This document shows, piece after piece, positions 16,750 to 26,568 of a DNA stretch of 54,949 nucleotides. The notes beneath the pieces were generated by a model, which did no database searches, was not told the origin of the DNA, and saw nothing but the letters and a program-made list of their open reading frames with translations. The position numbers were made by a program, and so were the translations under genes. This DNA is from Clostridia bacterium (GTDB taxonomy: Bacteria; Bacillota; Clostridia; Christensenellales; Aristaeellaceae): the NCBI GenBank assembly GCA_017465155.1, contig JAFTWV010000062.1, positions 1 through 54,949 of the forward strand. Reading direction: 5' to 3'. Within the stretch, counting starts at the first letter, position 1. Every line of letters begins with the position of its first letter.

Positions 16750-19700
16750 TTACTGACCAGCAGGTGCAATGAGTTCAACCTTGAAGCCGTATCTGGTGAC
16801 GCTGCCGTCCGTCTTCAGGCGGATGTTCACCGTATCGCCCGTGACGATCAGGTATGCGCCTGCCAGGTTCGTCCATGTGTAGGTTCCCACAGCAGCACCG
16901 TTGCCATCGGTAACGTACAGCTTATCGTAGCCGCTCTCAAACAACGTATCAGACGAGAACTTCACGATCAGGTACTGCGCACCCTCCAGGGTATAGGTCC
17001 AGGTCGTGTTCATGCTGTTTGCGTAAGGATGGTCGGACTCGGGATACGCCTCCGCCGTATAGCGGATGGGCGTGATCGTCATCTCATTGGAGAAGTCACC
17101 GTAATGCACGACGCCATCTTCTTCACGATAAGCACGGACCTTGTAGGTGTAGGCGGTACCGACGGTCAAGCCGGAGTTGTAGCCCGTAAGCGCATCCAGC
17201 GTCTTTACCTTCACGTAGGATCCGCTGCCGGTCTTGCGGTAGATCTCGTAACCCGTCGCATTGGTCACAGCGGTCCAGAACAGATCCACACGGGTGTTGG
17301 AAGTCTGGTACATCCGCTGCAGCGTGGGTGCGGACAGCAGCGTGATGCTTGCCGGCGTGGAGTACGCGCCATATTTCTTCGTGCCGTCTTCCTCGACATA
17401 GGCACGCACCCTGTACAGGAACGCGCCGCCGTCAACCAGGTTGGCGGAAGTGGTGGTGGTGGTACCAGTCAGGGTCTTCACGCGGGAGAACGTACCGACC
17501 AGTGCATCAGCCATGGAGATTTCGTAGCCATCAGCGCCAGCGACTGCCTTCCAGGTCAGCTCAACCGTCGCGCCCTTGGTCTGGCGCACCTCAGTGATCG
17601 AGCTGACGCCCAGATCAACAATCTCAATGCTCTTTGCCAGAGAACGCGGGCCCTCATTGCTGATCACGCCGTTGTCTACCACAGCCGTCACGCGATAGTA
17701 GTACACTTCACCCACCGTCAGACCGGTGTTATACGCCGTGGTGGTCGTGACATTCTTGAGCAGGGTGTACGTACCGTTGAGCTCGGTGGAGCGATAGACA
17801 TTGTAGCTGGCCGCACCGTTCACCGCATTCCAGGTGAGGTCGACGCGCTTGTTGGCCGTACGCTCCAGTGCAGTAATTTCCACAGCAGGCAGGATGGTCG
17901 CGCCGTAAGCAGCGGAGTTCATGCCGAATGCCTTGGTGCTGCTGACCGTCTTGTAAGGCCGTACCTTGTAGTAGTAGGTCTTGCCGGTGGTCACATCGCT
18001 GTCCGTGTAGGACGTGCCGGTCTGAACCTTCAGGGAGGTGTAGACGCCATCTTCCGTCTCAGAACGGAGGATCTCATAGCCGCTCGCGCCGGTCACCTTC
18101 TTCCAGATCAGCTGGATGCTTGTGGCCGTGCTCTGCTTACGGGAGTTTATAACCGCCTTGTCAAGCGTGGTCACGTATGCGCCCTTCGCTGCGGACTCCT
18201 GGCTGTAATAGTTCGTTCCGTCCTCGGCGCTGTACGCAACAACCTTGTAGTAGTACCACTTGTTCTGCGTCAGGCTGATGGAGTTGGTCTGAACATCCGT
18301 CACCTTCTTGAGGTAGGTGTACTCGCCATCCAAAGAATCTGAACGGTAGATACGGTAGCCGGTGGCCATGGGCACAGCGTCCCAGGTCAGGGTCAGGGTA
18401 GTCGCCGCCGTCTGCTCAATGGTGTTGATCACCGGGCGCTCCAGGATGCGGATGCCCTTGGCAGCCGTCGGGCGGCCTTCCTGCTTCACACCGTCAACCG
18501 TGGTGTAAGGGATGACCTTGTAGTAGTAAACATTGCCCTTTGTCAGGCCGCTGTTGCCGATGGTGGTAGCGGTGGTGGACTTGATCTTGGTGTACTCACC
18601 GTCGATGGCGTCCGAGCGATACAGGTCATAGCCCGTCGCGCCGGAGACCTTGTCCCAGGTGATGCTCACAGCCGCACCGCCGGTACGATCCACAGAGGTG
18701 ATCTGCGTCTTCTCCAGCAGACGGACGCGCTTTGCATCCGTGTAGAAGCCATAAACCTTGCTGCCATCCTCATCGAGGGTATAGGCACGGACCTTGAAGC
18801 TGTAAAGCACGCCCGTATCAAGAGTAAAGATGGTGGTCGTGGGAACATCGACGGTCTTGGTCAGCGTGAATTCCTCGCCGGGGATCTTCTTCCAGACCTC
18901 GTAGCCGTCTGCGCTCTTAACCTCCGTCCAGATCAGCAGGGCAGAAGCAGTGCCGTTCTGCTCAGCCACCTCCAGAGAAGGCGTGCCGATCATCGTGATC
19001 GAAACAGACTCGGAGAGCGCGCCTTCTACGCGGGCGTCGCCGGTACCCTTGTAGGCCAGCACACGGAAGTAGTAGGTCACGCCGTCGTTCAGGCCCTCAA
19101 TGTAGGCCACCTGACGGTCAACCGTCGTGGTCAGCTCGTAGTTCCCATCGGTTGCCGTGCTGACCCACACCTCATAGCCGTCCGCAGTGGACAGGCCATT
19201 CCAGGTCAGCTGCACCTTGTCGCCGGACTGCCTGGTTACCGCCAGACCCGTCACCTGCGGTACATTGCTGTAAGCGATGGACACAACGGGAGAGTCGTTA
19301 CTCAGGGTGACGCTGCCGTCGTCATTGTTGACATACGCGCGCACGACGAAGTAGTAGGTATTGCCGGCCTCAATGCCGCTGCCATTGGAGGTGGTGGTAC
19401 CCGCCACGTTCTTGATCCACGTGAAGGGGCCCTCGGGAGAAGTGCCGCGGTACAGCTTGTAGCCGTCAGCGCCCTTCACAGCGTCCCACGTGAGCGTCAC
19501 AGTGGAGGCAGTGTTCTGGACAATGCTGGTGACAACAGGCGTTGCGATACCCTTCATGTTCACTTCAGCAGGCTCGGACTCTGCACTATACACCTTTTCG
19601 GAATTCTCAAAGAAGTAAGCCTGAACCTTGTAGGTATAGGTCTTGCCTTCCGCGAGGCTCGTGTTGGTGGTGTAGGTATTGGTCAGTTCACGCACCTGCT

Positions 19701-22700
19701 TGTAGGAACCGCCGTTGATGCTGCGGGACACGATATATGCATCCGCGCCGGGAACGGGATCCCAGGAGATCTTCGCTGCGCTGGCGGACGTTTGCAGAAC
19801 AGTCACGTTCACCGGAGCAGTCAGGTACTTGTAGGGCATGTGGAAGTAGTAGGTCTCCGACCAACGGCTTTCCTCCGTGGTAGTGCCGTCACTATCCTCG
19901 GTGATCGCCTTGACGCGGTAGTAGTAATCCTGACCGGGGATCAGGCCGGAGTTGGTGAAGGTGGTCTTGGTGACCGTCTTCAGGTAGACATAGGGGCCTT
20001 CGATCACATTGGAGCGGGAAATCACGTAGGCGTCCGCGCCCTTTACAGGCTGGAGCACCATGGTCGCGGTGGTTTCGCTCTTCTGCGTAACGCTTTCAAC
20101 TGCGGGCGTACCCAGGCTGCTCAGGTAAACCGAGGTCACCTCAGATTCGCACACAACAGCGCCCTCGCTGTCCAGCGCAACCATCTTGACCCTGCAATTC
20201 TGGCCGATCTGACCCAGCGTGACTTCCGCCTGCGTGCCGGTGCCGGTAGTCAGGTACACATAGCCGGTTTCCTCGTCCGTCATTACAGCAACCGCGTAGG
20301 AAGAAGCGCCCTGCACCTTGTTCCACTTCACCAGTGCATCCACGTCACTGGTCATGGTCAGGCCAAGGATCTTGATGATCGTAGAGGTCTTGTAGCCGAT
20401 GGTCACATCCGGGTCGAATGCATAAACTGCGTCCTCCTTCAGCGCGGTGGGAACATACACGCTCTCAAGGCTCGGGCAGTTCACGAAGGATTCCACGCCC
20501 AGGTTGACCAGCGTGGTGGTGATATTGACCGTATCGAGGTACTCACAGTCGTAGAATGCGCGGTAGCCTACCGTCACCGTACCCTTGGGCAGCGTGATCT
20601 CCATGAGGCTGGAGCAGCCCTGGAAGGCATGATCGCCGATGGTACGCAGCCTGGTGGTCAGGTTGATGCTGGACAGGCCCGCCGCATTCAGGAACGCACC
20701 GGCCTCAATCGTCGCGAGCTTGGCTGCGCCCTTGACCGTGCGCACAACGGAATCCGCAAAGGCATAGGCGCCGATGCTGGTCACCGCCGCAGGCAGGGTA
20801 ATGGACAGGATGGTATCGTTGTTCTTGAAAGCATAGGCGCCGATCCGGGTAACCTTGTAGCCGTCAATGGTGTCAGGGATGGTCAGGGAGACCTTGCTGC
20901 CGTTATAGCCGGTCACCTCGATCGTGCCATCTTCAAGCACATTGTAGGCGTAATCATCGGTCACGTTGATGTTCGCGATACGCCACAGGGCGTACAGGGT
21001 CACATCATTGCCGGGCATGACCGATTCATTGGTCCACTGGTTGTTGTAGCCAGTGTCGGTGTACCAGCCGCCGAAGTAGTAGTTGCTGCGGATGGGCACA
21101 GGCAGCGTCACCGTGGAGCCCTCGGCCACGACCAGATCGCTGACCAGAGAGCCGCCCATCTCCTCAAAGGAGATCGTATACCGGATGGGAGACCAGTTCA
21201 GGCCCATGCTCTCGGCATATGTCTGCGCATAGCTGCCTTCATTGGCGTAGACCGTCAGCTTGCTGGAGAGCGCTCCGTTGACGATGTTGGTTACACAGTC
21301 AGGGATTGTCACGGAGGAATACTTCGCGTTCGTAAGAGCGCCCGCCGCAATGCCGGTGACGGGATAACCGCTGATGGTCTCGGGAATCACCACATCGCGC
21401 GCGCTGCCCTTGTAACCGGTGATGATCACGCAATCATCAACGAGCACGATGGAGAAGAGGGAATCCCACTTCAGGTACAGCTGCAGGACGCTGGCGGGCA
21501 TCGTGTCAGCCGCGAAATCCCACTCCTCTGTCAGCGCAGAGTCCTTGCACCAGCCGCCGAAGTACTGCAGGTCGGTAATGGGCTGGTAATAATCGCCGAT
21601 CAGGGTACCAGCCTGAATCAGCGCCGTATACAGCAGCTCAGTACCGTCATAGTATTCGACATTGTAGTAGTTGTAGCTCACACCGTGCTTCTCGGCGAAG
21701 CGCTTTGCAGCACAGTCGTCCACAGAACCGTACAGCGTCATCATGAGTACGCCTTCAAAGGCCTGCTCATGGATGCTGGTGACGGAATCCGGAACATACA
21801 CCTTCTCCAGGCCGTACTGGTTGAGGAATGCACGCTTGCGGATCATCACCACGCCGTCCGGCACCGTATATTCGGTGTAGCTGCGGCCCTGCGGCGCGTA
21901 GATCAGCTGCTTGCCGGACTTGAGGTACAGCACGCCGTCCTCATGCACGGAGTAATACTGGTCACCCAGCAGGATGATGTTCGTCAGGTTCGGGCAGTTG
22001 AAGGCGCCCGGAGCAATGGAGGAAACAGCCGCAGGAATCGTGATGGACACAATCGTGCTGCCGAGGAATGCTTCCTCCGCGATCGCAGTCACAAGATAGC
22101 CGTCGACCGTGTCAGGAATCAGAACATTCTGCTGATCGCCATTGTAAGCAAGAATCGTCGCCGTGCCGCCAAGCACAGAGTAGTCGAACAGGTCCTTCTC
22201 TTCAACCCACTTGGCATACAGCGTGACGTTATTGGACGGCATGGTATCGTTGGCAAAGTCCCAGGGCGTCGTGAAAGACGGATCCGTGTACCAGCCGACG
22301 ATCTCGTAGCCCTCGACCTCGATGTTCTGCATGGGGATGCGGTCGCCGGCGTTGACGAACAGTTCAGCAACCGTCTGCGTGGCCGCCTCTTCCGATTCAG
22401 ACATGACGCCCAGCAGGAGCGTCACACGGTAGGAGCCGCCCAGGCTGACAATCGTCTTGCCGTTGTTCTTGCACCACGTTTCCGCGTAGGAACCACGGTA
22501 GACGTAGAATGTACCGTTCACGCCGGAGAAGGCGCCGCTGCCGTCAATGTAGGTAACCGTCGCAGGGATGGTGACCTCCGTGACTTTGCTGCAGCCATAG
22601 AACGCATAGCCCGGGATGGACGTCAGCGTTTCGGGAATCGTGATCTTCGTCGCGCCCGTACAATAGTAGAATGCACGGTAGCCAAGGCTCGTCATGCCCT

Positions 22701-25700
22701 CGGGCAGGATGATCGAAGGAAGCGCATAGTTGTAGTAGAACGCATACTGCCCGATCTGCTTAAGGCCGGCAGGCAGCGTAATGCTGCTCAGTGCATTACA
22801 GTTGTAGAACGCATAATTGGAAATGAGGGTTACGTTCTCAATGCCCCGGATCGTCGTCAGCTTTTTCGCATCGCTGAAGGTGCGTTCCGGAATGGCCTTC
22901 AAGCCGGAGCTCCAGTTCACGCTGGTCAGCGCCGAGCAGCTTGCAAAGGCATAGGTGCCCATGCTGGTCACGGAGTTGGGGATCGTAACATCCGTCAGCT
23001 TCGTACAGCCGTAGAAGGCATATGCACCAATGCTGGTCACCGTATCAGGAATGGTGACGCTGGTCATCGATGTGTTATTCTTGAAGGCGTTGTCAGCAAT
23101 GGCCGTCACAGGATAGCCCTCGTAATAGCTGTCGATGACATAGGAAGCCACATCGTTGTTCCAACCGGTCACAGTCGCCGTGCCGGTCGACTCGTCAACC
23201 GCATACTGAACATCCTTGACGGGCTTCTCGCTATACTCGGTATCGACAACATAGTTGCCCCATTCGATGACGTAATGCGCCGTCTGGGTGTTGCTCAGAG
23301 TCGTCCACTTACCCGAGCTTCTGCGCAGAACTGCGTTGTACTGAGAAGAGCTGGTCACAGGATTGGATTCCCAATTCTTATAGACAACCTTCTCACCGGT
23401 TGCCCAATGCTCCCAGTCAGCCTCGCTGGTCATACCCAGCCACAGATAGGTCTGGGCACAATCCTGATACAGATACTGCGCCAGGAAGGCCTGCTCCTCG
23501 GCGGAGTTAATCGTCGCCAGATAGCCGCCCAGGCTCTTCGCATGCGCAACAGCCTCGGAATACGTCACATACGTCATGATGTGCTTGTAGGAGTGGCCAT
23601 TGAAGGTACGGTCGCCCGAGGAGGAGCTGCCCGCCGCATAGGGGTCATAGCCCACAGACTCGGTCCACTTCGCATACAGCGTCATGTCGTCGTCAGGCAT
23701 CACATCATTGCTGAAGTCCCATGCCTCCGCAAATGCGCTGTCCTTATACCAGCCGGCGAAGATGTAATCCATGCGCATCAGGTCGGCAGGTCTGGTCAGC
23801 TTCTGACCGGGGATAACCTCCTCCGTAAAGTCGGAATCCGGTTGACCGTTGTTGCACACATAGGTAACAGTCTTGGTCGGAACGTCCCACTTTGCGTACA
23901 GCGTCATATCGGCCTTCACCTTGTCGGAGGAGAAGTCCCACTGCTTGGTCAGATCCTTATCCGAATACCAGCCCAGCAGCGTACCGACCAGATTCTTCAG
24001 CTCAGGTTCGGTCACCTTGGCGCCGCCCATGATGACCTGATCCGGCACGGTTTCTGATGTACTGGTATAGAATTTGACTGTGAATTTATTGTCGTACGTA
24101 CATTTCTTGACAACGCCCTTGCCTATCTCATAATGCCAGGAGCCCAGCTTCTTGGAAAGATTGATGATTTCCCAACTGAAGCCGCCCTTGCCGGACAGGT
24201 TATCGCTGATCTTTTTCAGCACGTCCTTCAGGATATCCAGCTCCACCTTGAAGGTCAGCGTCAGCTTTGCTTCCGCACTCAGGTCTATACAGGTTGCAAG
24301 CCAGTCTTTGGTTGATACCTGTCCTGTTGATGGGTCTACTGTACCCGCTGCGCCAAGGTTGACCTCCGCCTTTGCAGAGGCAGCGATACCTATGAACAGC
24401 TCAACAGAAACCACCTTGCCCACCACGGCACAGTGCAGCTCGACCGCCGGTGCAAAGCCAAAGGTCAGATCAATGCCTGCAGAGAAGGTAGGCGTCTTCC
24501 ACTTCCAGGTGTTGATGCCTTCCCACTTGCTCTTGGAATTGTTCCACTCAAAGCCCAGCTCACCGCTGCCGGAGAAGGTGATCGAAATCTCACCGGAAAC
24601 AGAAACCTTCAGATACACCGCAACCTTGACTTCCACCACCTTTGCGGCGGAAACCAGCGGGACACTGCCGATGCGATAGGTATAATCCTTGGGTTTGACC
24701 ATTTCAGTGGTCGTATGGGTATTCTGATCCGTATTGCTCACGCCAGCCTTGATGCCGCCGGTCACTGTAATATTCGGCTCCAGCACCAGCTTGGCAGTAT
24801 TCAGCTCATTGGGCGCAAACAGATGGATCTCATAATCCAGCGACGCAGTACCCTTGACAGAGAACTTGCCGTTGGCAAACAGTTCAATGGCGCCGCCCGC
24901 TGTATGATCGCCGAATTCCTTCAGTTTCTTGCTCCATTCCAGCTCAATGGAGCCCTCGAGAGAGGAGGAGAAATCCAGCTTTTCTTCGGTAATCGTCACA
25001 TCATCCGACCACACCGCTCTGCTCCAGTCAGCGGTCAGGCCTTCATTATACACCGCGAACCGTTCGATGGCATCCGACGGATTTGCTTCCTTATAGGAAA
25101 CATACACCCAGCCATCGGCGGCGTTCAGGTCAGTAACCTGATAGATGGTGCGCAGATTTCCGTACACCTCGGGCACATAGAACAGACTGCCGATCGACAG
25201 CTGCGCAGCTTCCGCAGGACGGATCTTCATCACGGAAGACGTCATGTTATCGTAGCGGCTGCCGGGTGCATAAGAGAAGTCAATGACGGCCTCGGTGAAG
25301 ATGAAATACTCCACACTCGTCAGGTTTTTCGACGGCATGCCATGGTTCTTCGCATAGTAAAGCACCTCTGTGCCGTTGTAGCCGGACAGAGTCACGTCCT
25401 TGCTTGCGAAGGCGTCATGCGCGATGGAAATCACGTTGCCGTGCACACGCAGATCCACCAGCGCAGTGTTCTGCACAAATGCCCTGCTCTCAATGGCATT
25501 GACATAGTAACCGCCCAGCTGATCAGGAATCGTCAGGCTGGTTACACTGTAATCAAGATAGCCCAGAACATTCGCATAGCCATCCACGATCTCGTACAGC
25601 CAGTAGCCCTCCAGCAGGCCTCTTTCCATCGGGTCAACAGTGGCTTCAGGCTCTGCAGTCGCTTCGGGTTCCTCGGTCGCTTCAGGTTCCTCGGTCACTT

Positions 25701-26469
25701 CGGGTTCCTCGGTGGGCTCCACGGTGGGCTCCGCAGTGGGCTCCACGGTGGGCTCCACGGTGGGCTCCGCAGTGGGCTCCACGGTGGGCTCCGCAGTGGG
25801 CTCCACGGTGGGCTCCGCAGTGGGCTCCACGGTGGGCTCCGCAGTGGGCTCCGCAGTGGGCTTCACAATGCCGAAACCGTTGCCGGACGAAACGGCATTA
25901 CTCTGGCCTGCCGCCACATATGCACTCACAGGCAGCGGATACCCATTCTTCGAGCGGGCTGCATCATCAGCGCCGTAGATCTTTTTCAAGCCTTCGGACT
26001 CGCTCTCAGAAATACCCTGCACGCTGGAACCGGTCACATATCCCGTCATCAGCGAGCTGCCGGCCTTCCGGGCGCGCTCCGTATCGAAGGTGATCTTCCA
26101 CCAGGCGTTTCTCTCGCCCGCCTCACCCTTATACAGCTCAGCATACACAATCGCCGAGGACGCAAAGCTGCCGATCTGCACCGACTTGGATGCAGACGAA
26201 TACACCTTTGTGCCCATCGCTACGCGGGCATAGCCCTTTTCGGACTGCTTCTGTGCGGGCGCAGCAGTTGGCTGCGCTGTCGCCTCGTCAGCAGGCTTCT
26301 CCGTGGGGGCAGCGGTCGGCTGCACCTCGGGTTCGATTGTTGGCGTCGACGTTGCTGCCGGCTTCGACGGACTGTTGCTGGAAGAGCCGAAGCCCGCCGC
26401 CAGCGCAGTCATCGGCAGACTGCTGAACAGCATCGTCAACACCAATGCGAAACTCAAGAACCGTTTCAT
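16750..26469 (-). CDS. Giant secreted mosaic adhesin (LRR, InlB-type repeats, C-type lectin, 12 Fn3, CUB-like)
   Basis: A 3239-residue exported protein; ATG at 26469 has GGGAGG 7 nt upstream. Approximate order: signal peptide 1-25 (LPMTALAAG); Pro/Thr-rich linker 30-75; SH3-like module 80-160; TAEPTVEP linker 200-276; a short LRR block 290-370; a large beta-rich region 400-760 that I do not recognise; two InlB/Flg_new-type repeats (GWYSDKDLTKQWDFSSD, MTLYAKW) 793-933; a C-type lectin-like domain 950-1070 (GGYLATINSAEEQAFL, YLWLGMTSEADWEHW, VIEWGNY); alternating BspA-type LRR blocks and further InlB-type repeats 1120-2020; twelve Fn3 repeats 2026-3143; and a CUB-like C-terminal domain 3145-3239. 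No LPXTG sorting signal is present. The domains argue for adhesion to glycans or host/plant surfaces. It follows the exopolysaccharide operon. Confidence 0.85.
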   Translation of the reverse strand: MKRFLSFALVLTMLFSSLPMTALAAGFGSSSNSPSKPAATSTPTIEPEVQPTAAPTEKPADEATAQPTAAPAQKQSEKGYARVAMGTKVYSSASKSVQIGSFASSAIVYAELYKGEAGERNAWWKITFDTERARKAGSSLMTGYVTGSSVQGISESESEGLKKIYGADDAARSKNGYPLPVSAYVAAGQSNAVSSGNGFGIVKPTAEPTAEPTVEPTAEPTVEPTAEPTVEPTAEPTVEPTVEPTAEPTVEPTEEPEVTEEPEATEEPEATAEPEATVDPMERGLLEGYWLYEIVDGYANVLGYLDYSVTSLTIPDQLGGYYVNAIESRAFVQNTALVDLRVHGNVISIAHDAFASKDVTLSGYNGTEVLYYAKNHGMPSKNLTSVEYFIFTEAVIDFSYAPGSRYDNMTSSVMKIRPAEAAQLSIGSLFYVPEVYGNLRTIYQVTDLNAADGWVYVSYKEANPSDAIERFAVYNEGLTADWSRAVWSDDVTITEEKLDFSSSLEGSIELEWSKKLKEFGDHTAGGAIELFANGKFSVKGTASLDYEIHLFAPNELNTAKLVLEPNITVTGGIKAGVSNTDQNTHTTTEMVKPKDYTYRIGSVPLVSAAKVVEVKVAVYLKVSVSGEISITFSGSGELGFEWNNSKSKWEGINTWKWKTPTFSAGIDLTFGFAPAVELHCAVVGKVVSVELFIGIAASAKAEVNLGAAGTVDPSTGQVSTKDWLATCIDLSAEAKLTLTFKVELDILKDVLKKISDNLSGKGGFSWEIINLSKKLGSWHYEIGKGVVKKCTYDNKFTVKFYTSTSETVPDQVIMGGAKVTEPELKNLVGTLLGWYSDKDLTKQWDFSSDKVKADMTLYAKWDVPTKTVTYVCNNGQPDSDFTEEVIPGQKLTRPADLMRMDYIFAGWYKDSAFAEAWDFSNDVMPDDDMTLYAKWTESVGYDPYAAGSSSSGDRTFNGHSYKHIMTYVTYSEAVAHAKSLGGYLATINSAEEQAFLAQYLYQDCAQTYLWLGMTSEADWEHWATGEKVVYKNWESNPVTSSSQYNAVLRRSSGKWTTLSNTQTAHYVIEWGNYVVDTEYSEKPVKDVQYAVDESTGTATVTGWNNDVASYVIDSYYEGYPVTAIADNAFKNNTSMTSVTIPDTVTSIGAYAFYGCTKLTDVTIPNSVTSMGTYAFASCSALTSVNWSSGLKAIPERTFSDAKKLTTIRGIENVTLISNYAFYNCNALSSITLPAGLKQIGQYAFYYNYALPSIILPEGMTSLGYRAFYYCTGATKITIPETLTSIPGYAFYGCSKVTEVTIPATVTYIDGSGAFSGVNGTFYVYRGSYAETWCKNNGKTIVSLGGSYRVTLLLGVMSESEEAATQTVAELFVNAGDRIPMQNIEVEGYEIVGWYTDPSFTTPWDFANDTMPSNNVTLYAKWVEEKDLFDYSVLGGTATILAYNGDQQNVLIPDTVDGYLVTAIAEEAFLGSTIVSITIPAAVSSIAPGAFNCPNLTNIILLGDQYYSVHEDGVLYLKSGKQLIYAPQGRSYTEYTVPDGVVMIRKRAFLNQYGLEKVYVPDSVTSIHEQAFEGVLMMTLYGSVDDCAAKRFAEKHGVSYNYYNVEYYDGTELLYTALIQAGTLIGDYYQPITDLQYFGGWCKDSALTEEWDFAADTMPASVLQLYLKWDSLFSIVLVDDCVIITGYKGSARDVVIPETISGYPVTGIAAGALTNAKYSSVTIPDCVTNIVNGALSSKLTVYANEGSYAQTYAESMGLNWSPIRYTISFEEMGGSLVSDLVVAEGSTVTLPVPIRSNYYFGGWYTDTGYNNQWTNESVMPGNDVTLYALWRIANINVTDDYAYNVLEDGTIEVTGYNGSKVSLTIPDTIDGYKVTRIGAYAFKNNDTILSITLPAAVTSIGAYAFADSVVRTVKGAAKLATIEAGAFLNAAGLSSINLTTRLRTIGDHAFQGCSSLMEITLPKGTVTVGYRAFYDCEYLDTVNITTTLVNLGVESFVNCPSLESVYVPTALKEDAVYAFDPDVTIGYKTSTIIKILGLTMTSDVDALVKWNKVQGASSYAVAVMTDEETGYVYLTTGTGTQAEVTLGQIGQNCRVKMVALDSEGAVVCESEVTSVYLSSLGTPAVESVTQKSETTATMVLQPVKGADAYVISRSNVIEGPYVYLKTVTKTTFTNSGLIPGQDYYYRVKAITEDSDGTTTEESRWSETYYFHMPYKYLTAPVNVTVLQTSASAAKISWDPVPGADAYIVSRSINGGSYKQVRELTNTYTTNTSLAEGKTYTYKVQAYFFENSEKVYSAESEPAEVNMKGIATPVVTSIVQNTASTVTLTWDAVKGADGYKLYRGTSPEGPFTWIKNVAGTTTSNGSGIEAGNTYYFVVRAYVNNDDGSVTLSNDSPVVSIAYSNVPQVTGLAVTRQSGDKVQLTWNGLSTADGYEVWVSTATDGNYELTTTVDRQVAYIEGLNDGVTYYFRVLAYKGTGDARVEGALSESVSITMIGTPSLEVAEQNGTASALLIWTEVKSADGYEVWKKIPGEEFTLTKTVDVPTTTIFTLDTGVLYSFKVRAYTLDEDGSKVYGFYTDAKRVRLLEKTQITSVDRTGGAAVSITWDKVSGATGYDLYRSDAIDGEYTKIKSTTATTIGNSGLTKGNVYYYKVIPYTTVDGVKQEGRPTAAKGIRILERPVINTIEQTAATTLTLTWDAVPMATGYRIYRSDSLDGEYTYLKKVTDVQTNSISLTQNKWYYYKVVAYSAEDGTNYYSQESAAKGAYVTTLDKAVINSRKQSTATSIQLIWKKVTGASGYEILRSETEDGVYTSLKVQTGTSYTDSDVTTGKTYYYKVRPYKTVSSTKAFGMNSAAYGATILPAVEITALERTANKRVDLTWNAVNGAASYNVYRSTELNGTYTLLKNVTTTTAYNTGLTVGEVYYYRVTAVVDNGVISNEGPRSLAKSIEIVDLGVSSITEVRQTKGATVELTWKAVAGADGYEISMADALVGTFSRVKTLTGTTTTTSANLVDGGAFLYRVRAYVEEDGTKKYGAYSTPASITLLSAPTLQRMYQTSNTRVDLFWTAVTNATGYEIYRKTGSGSYVKVKTLDALTGYNSGLTVGTAYTYKVRAYREEDGVVHYGDFSNEMTITPIRYTAEAYPESDHPYANSMNTTWTYTLEGAQYLIVKFSSDTLFESGYDKLYVTDGNGAAVGTYTWTNLAGAYLIVTGDTVNIRLKTDGSVTRYGFKVELIAPAGQ
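25711..25866. repeat. 12/24-bp tandem repeat coding the TAEPTVEP linker
   Basis: Alternating 12-bp units GGTGGGCTCCAC and AGTGGGCTCCGC run about 13 times. In the coding strand they give VEPT and AEPT units, a flexible Pro/Glu/Thr linker between the N-terminal module and the LRR part of the adhesin. Flanking units with EEPEVTEEPEATEEP are related but diverged. Confidence 0.9.
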
Positions 26470-26492
26470 ACTGGTACCTCCCTTTTATTTAA

Positions 26493-26506
26493 CAGGCATT
26501 TGCCTG
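26493..26506. other. 14-bp palindrome in the adhesin leader
   Basis: CAGGCA-TT-TGCCTG lies between the putative promoter and the ribosome site of the giant adhesin gene. It could be an operator or a small leader hairpin; one copy only is seen, so its role is uncertain. Confidence 0.3.
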
Positions 26507-26532
26507 CATGGCACACATTGGTTCCTTCCTCC

Positions 26533-26561
26533 ATCGTACAATGGAATCCCTGCGGATACAA
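26533..26561 (-). promoter_or_regulatory. Candidate promoter of the giant adhesin gene
   Basis: On the minus strand TTGTAT (26556-26561) and TACGAT (26533-26538) are spaced by 17 nt. The -35 overlaps a perfect 7-bp hairpin (26551-26557 with 26561-26567) that begins one base after the flippase stop codon and lacks a T-run. The 98-bp gap thus may hold the end of the exopolysaccharide operon and a start for the adhesin gene. Confidence 0.45.
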
Positions 26562-26568
26562 TCCGCAT

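Noticed and set aside
19792-24057. A 1421-codon open frame on the plus strand
   Set aside because: It is antisense to the giant adhesin, has no ribosome site or signal peptide and its translation is low-complexity His/Arg/Gly-rich. It is a by-product of GC-rich repeated coding sequence.
16131-25866. CRISPR-like regular repeats at 16131-16420 and 25711-25866
   Set aside because: Units are contiguous without unique spacers and stay in frame within coding genes; no cas genes are present.
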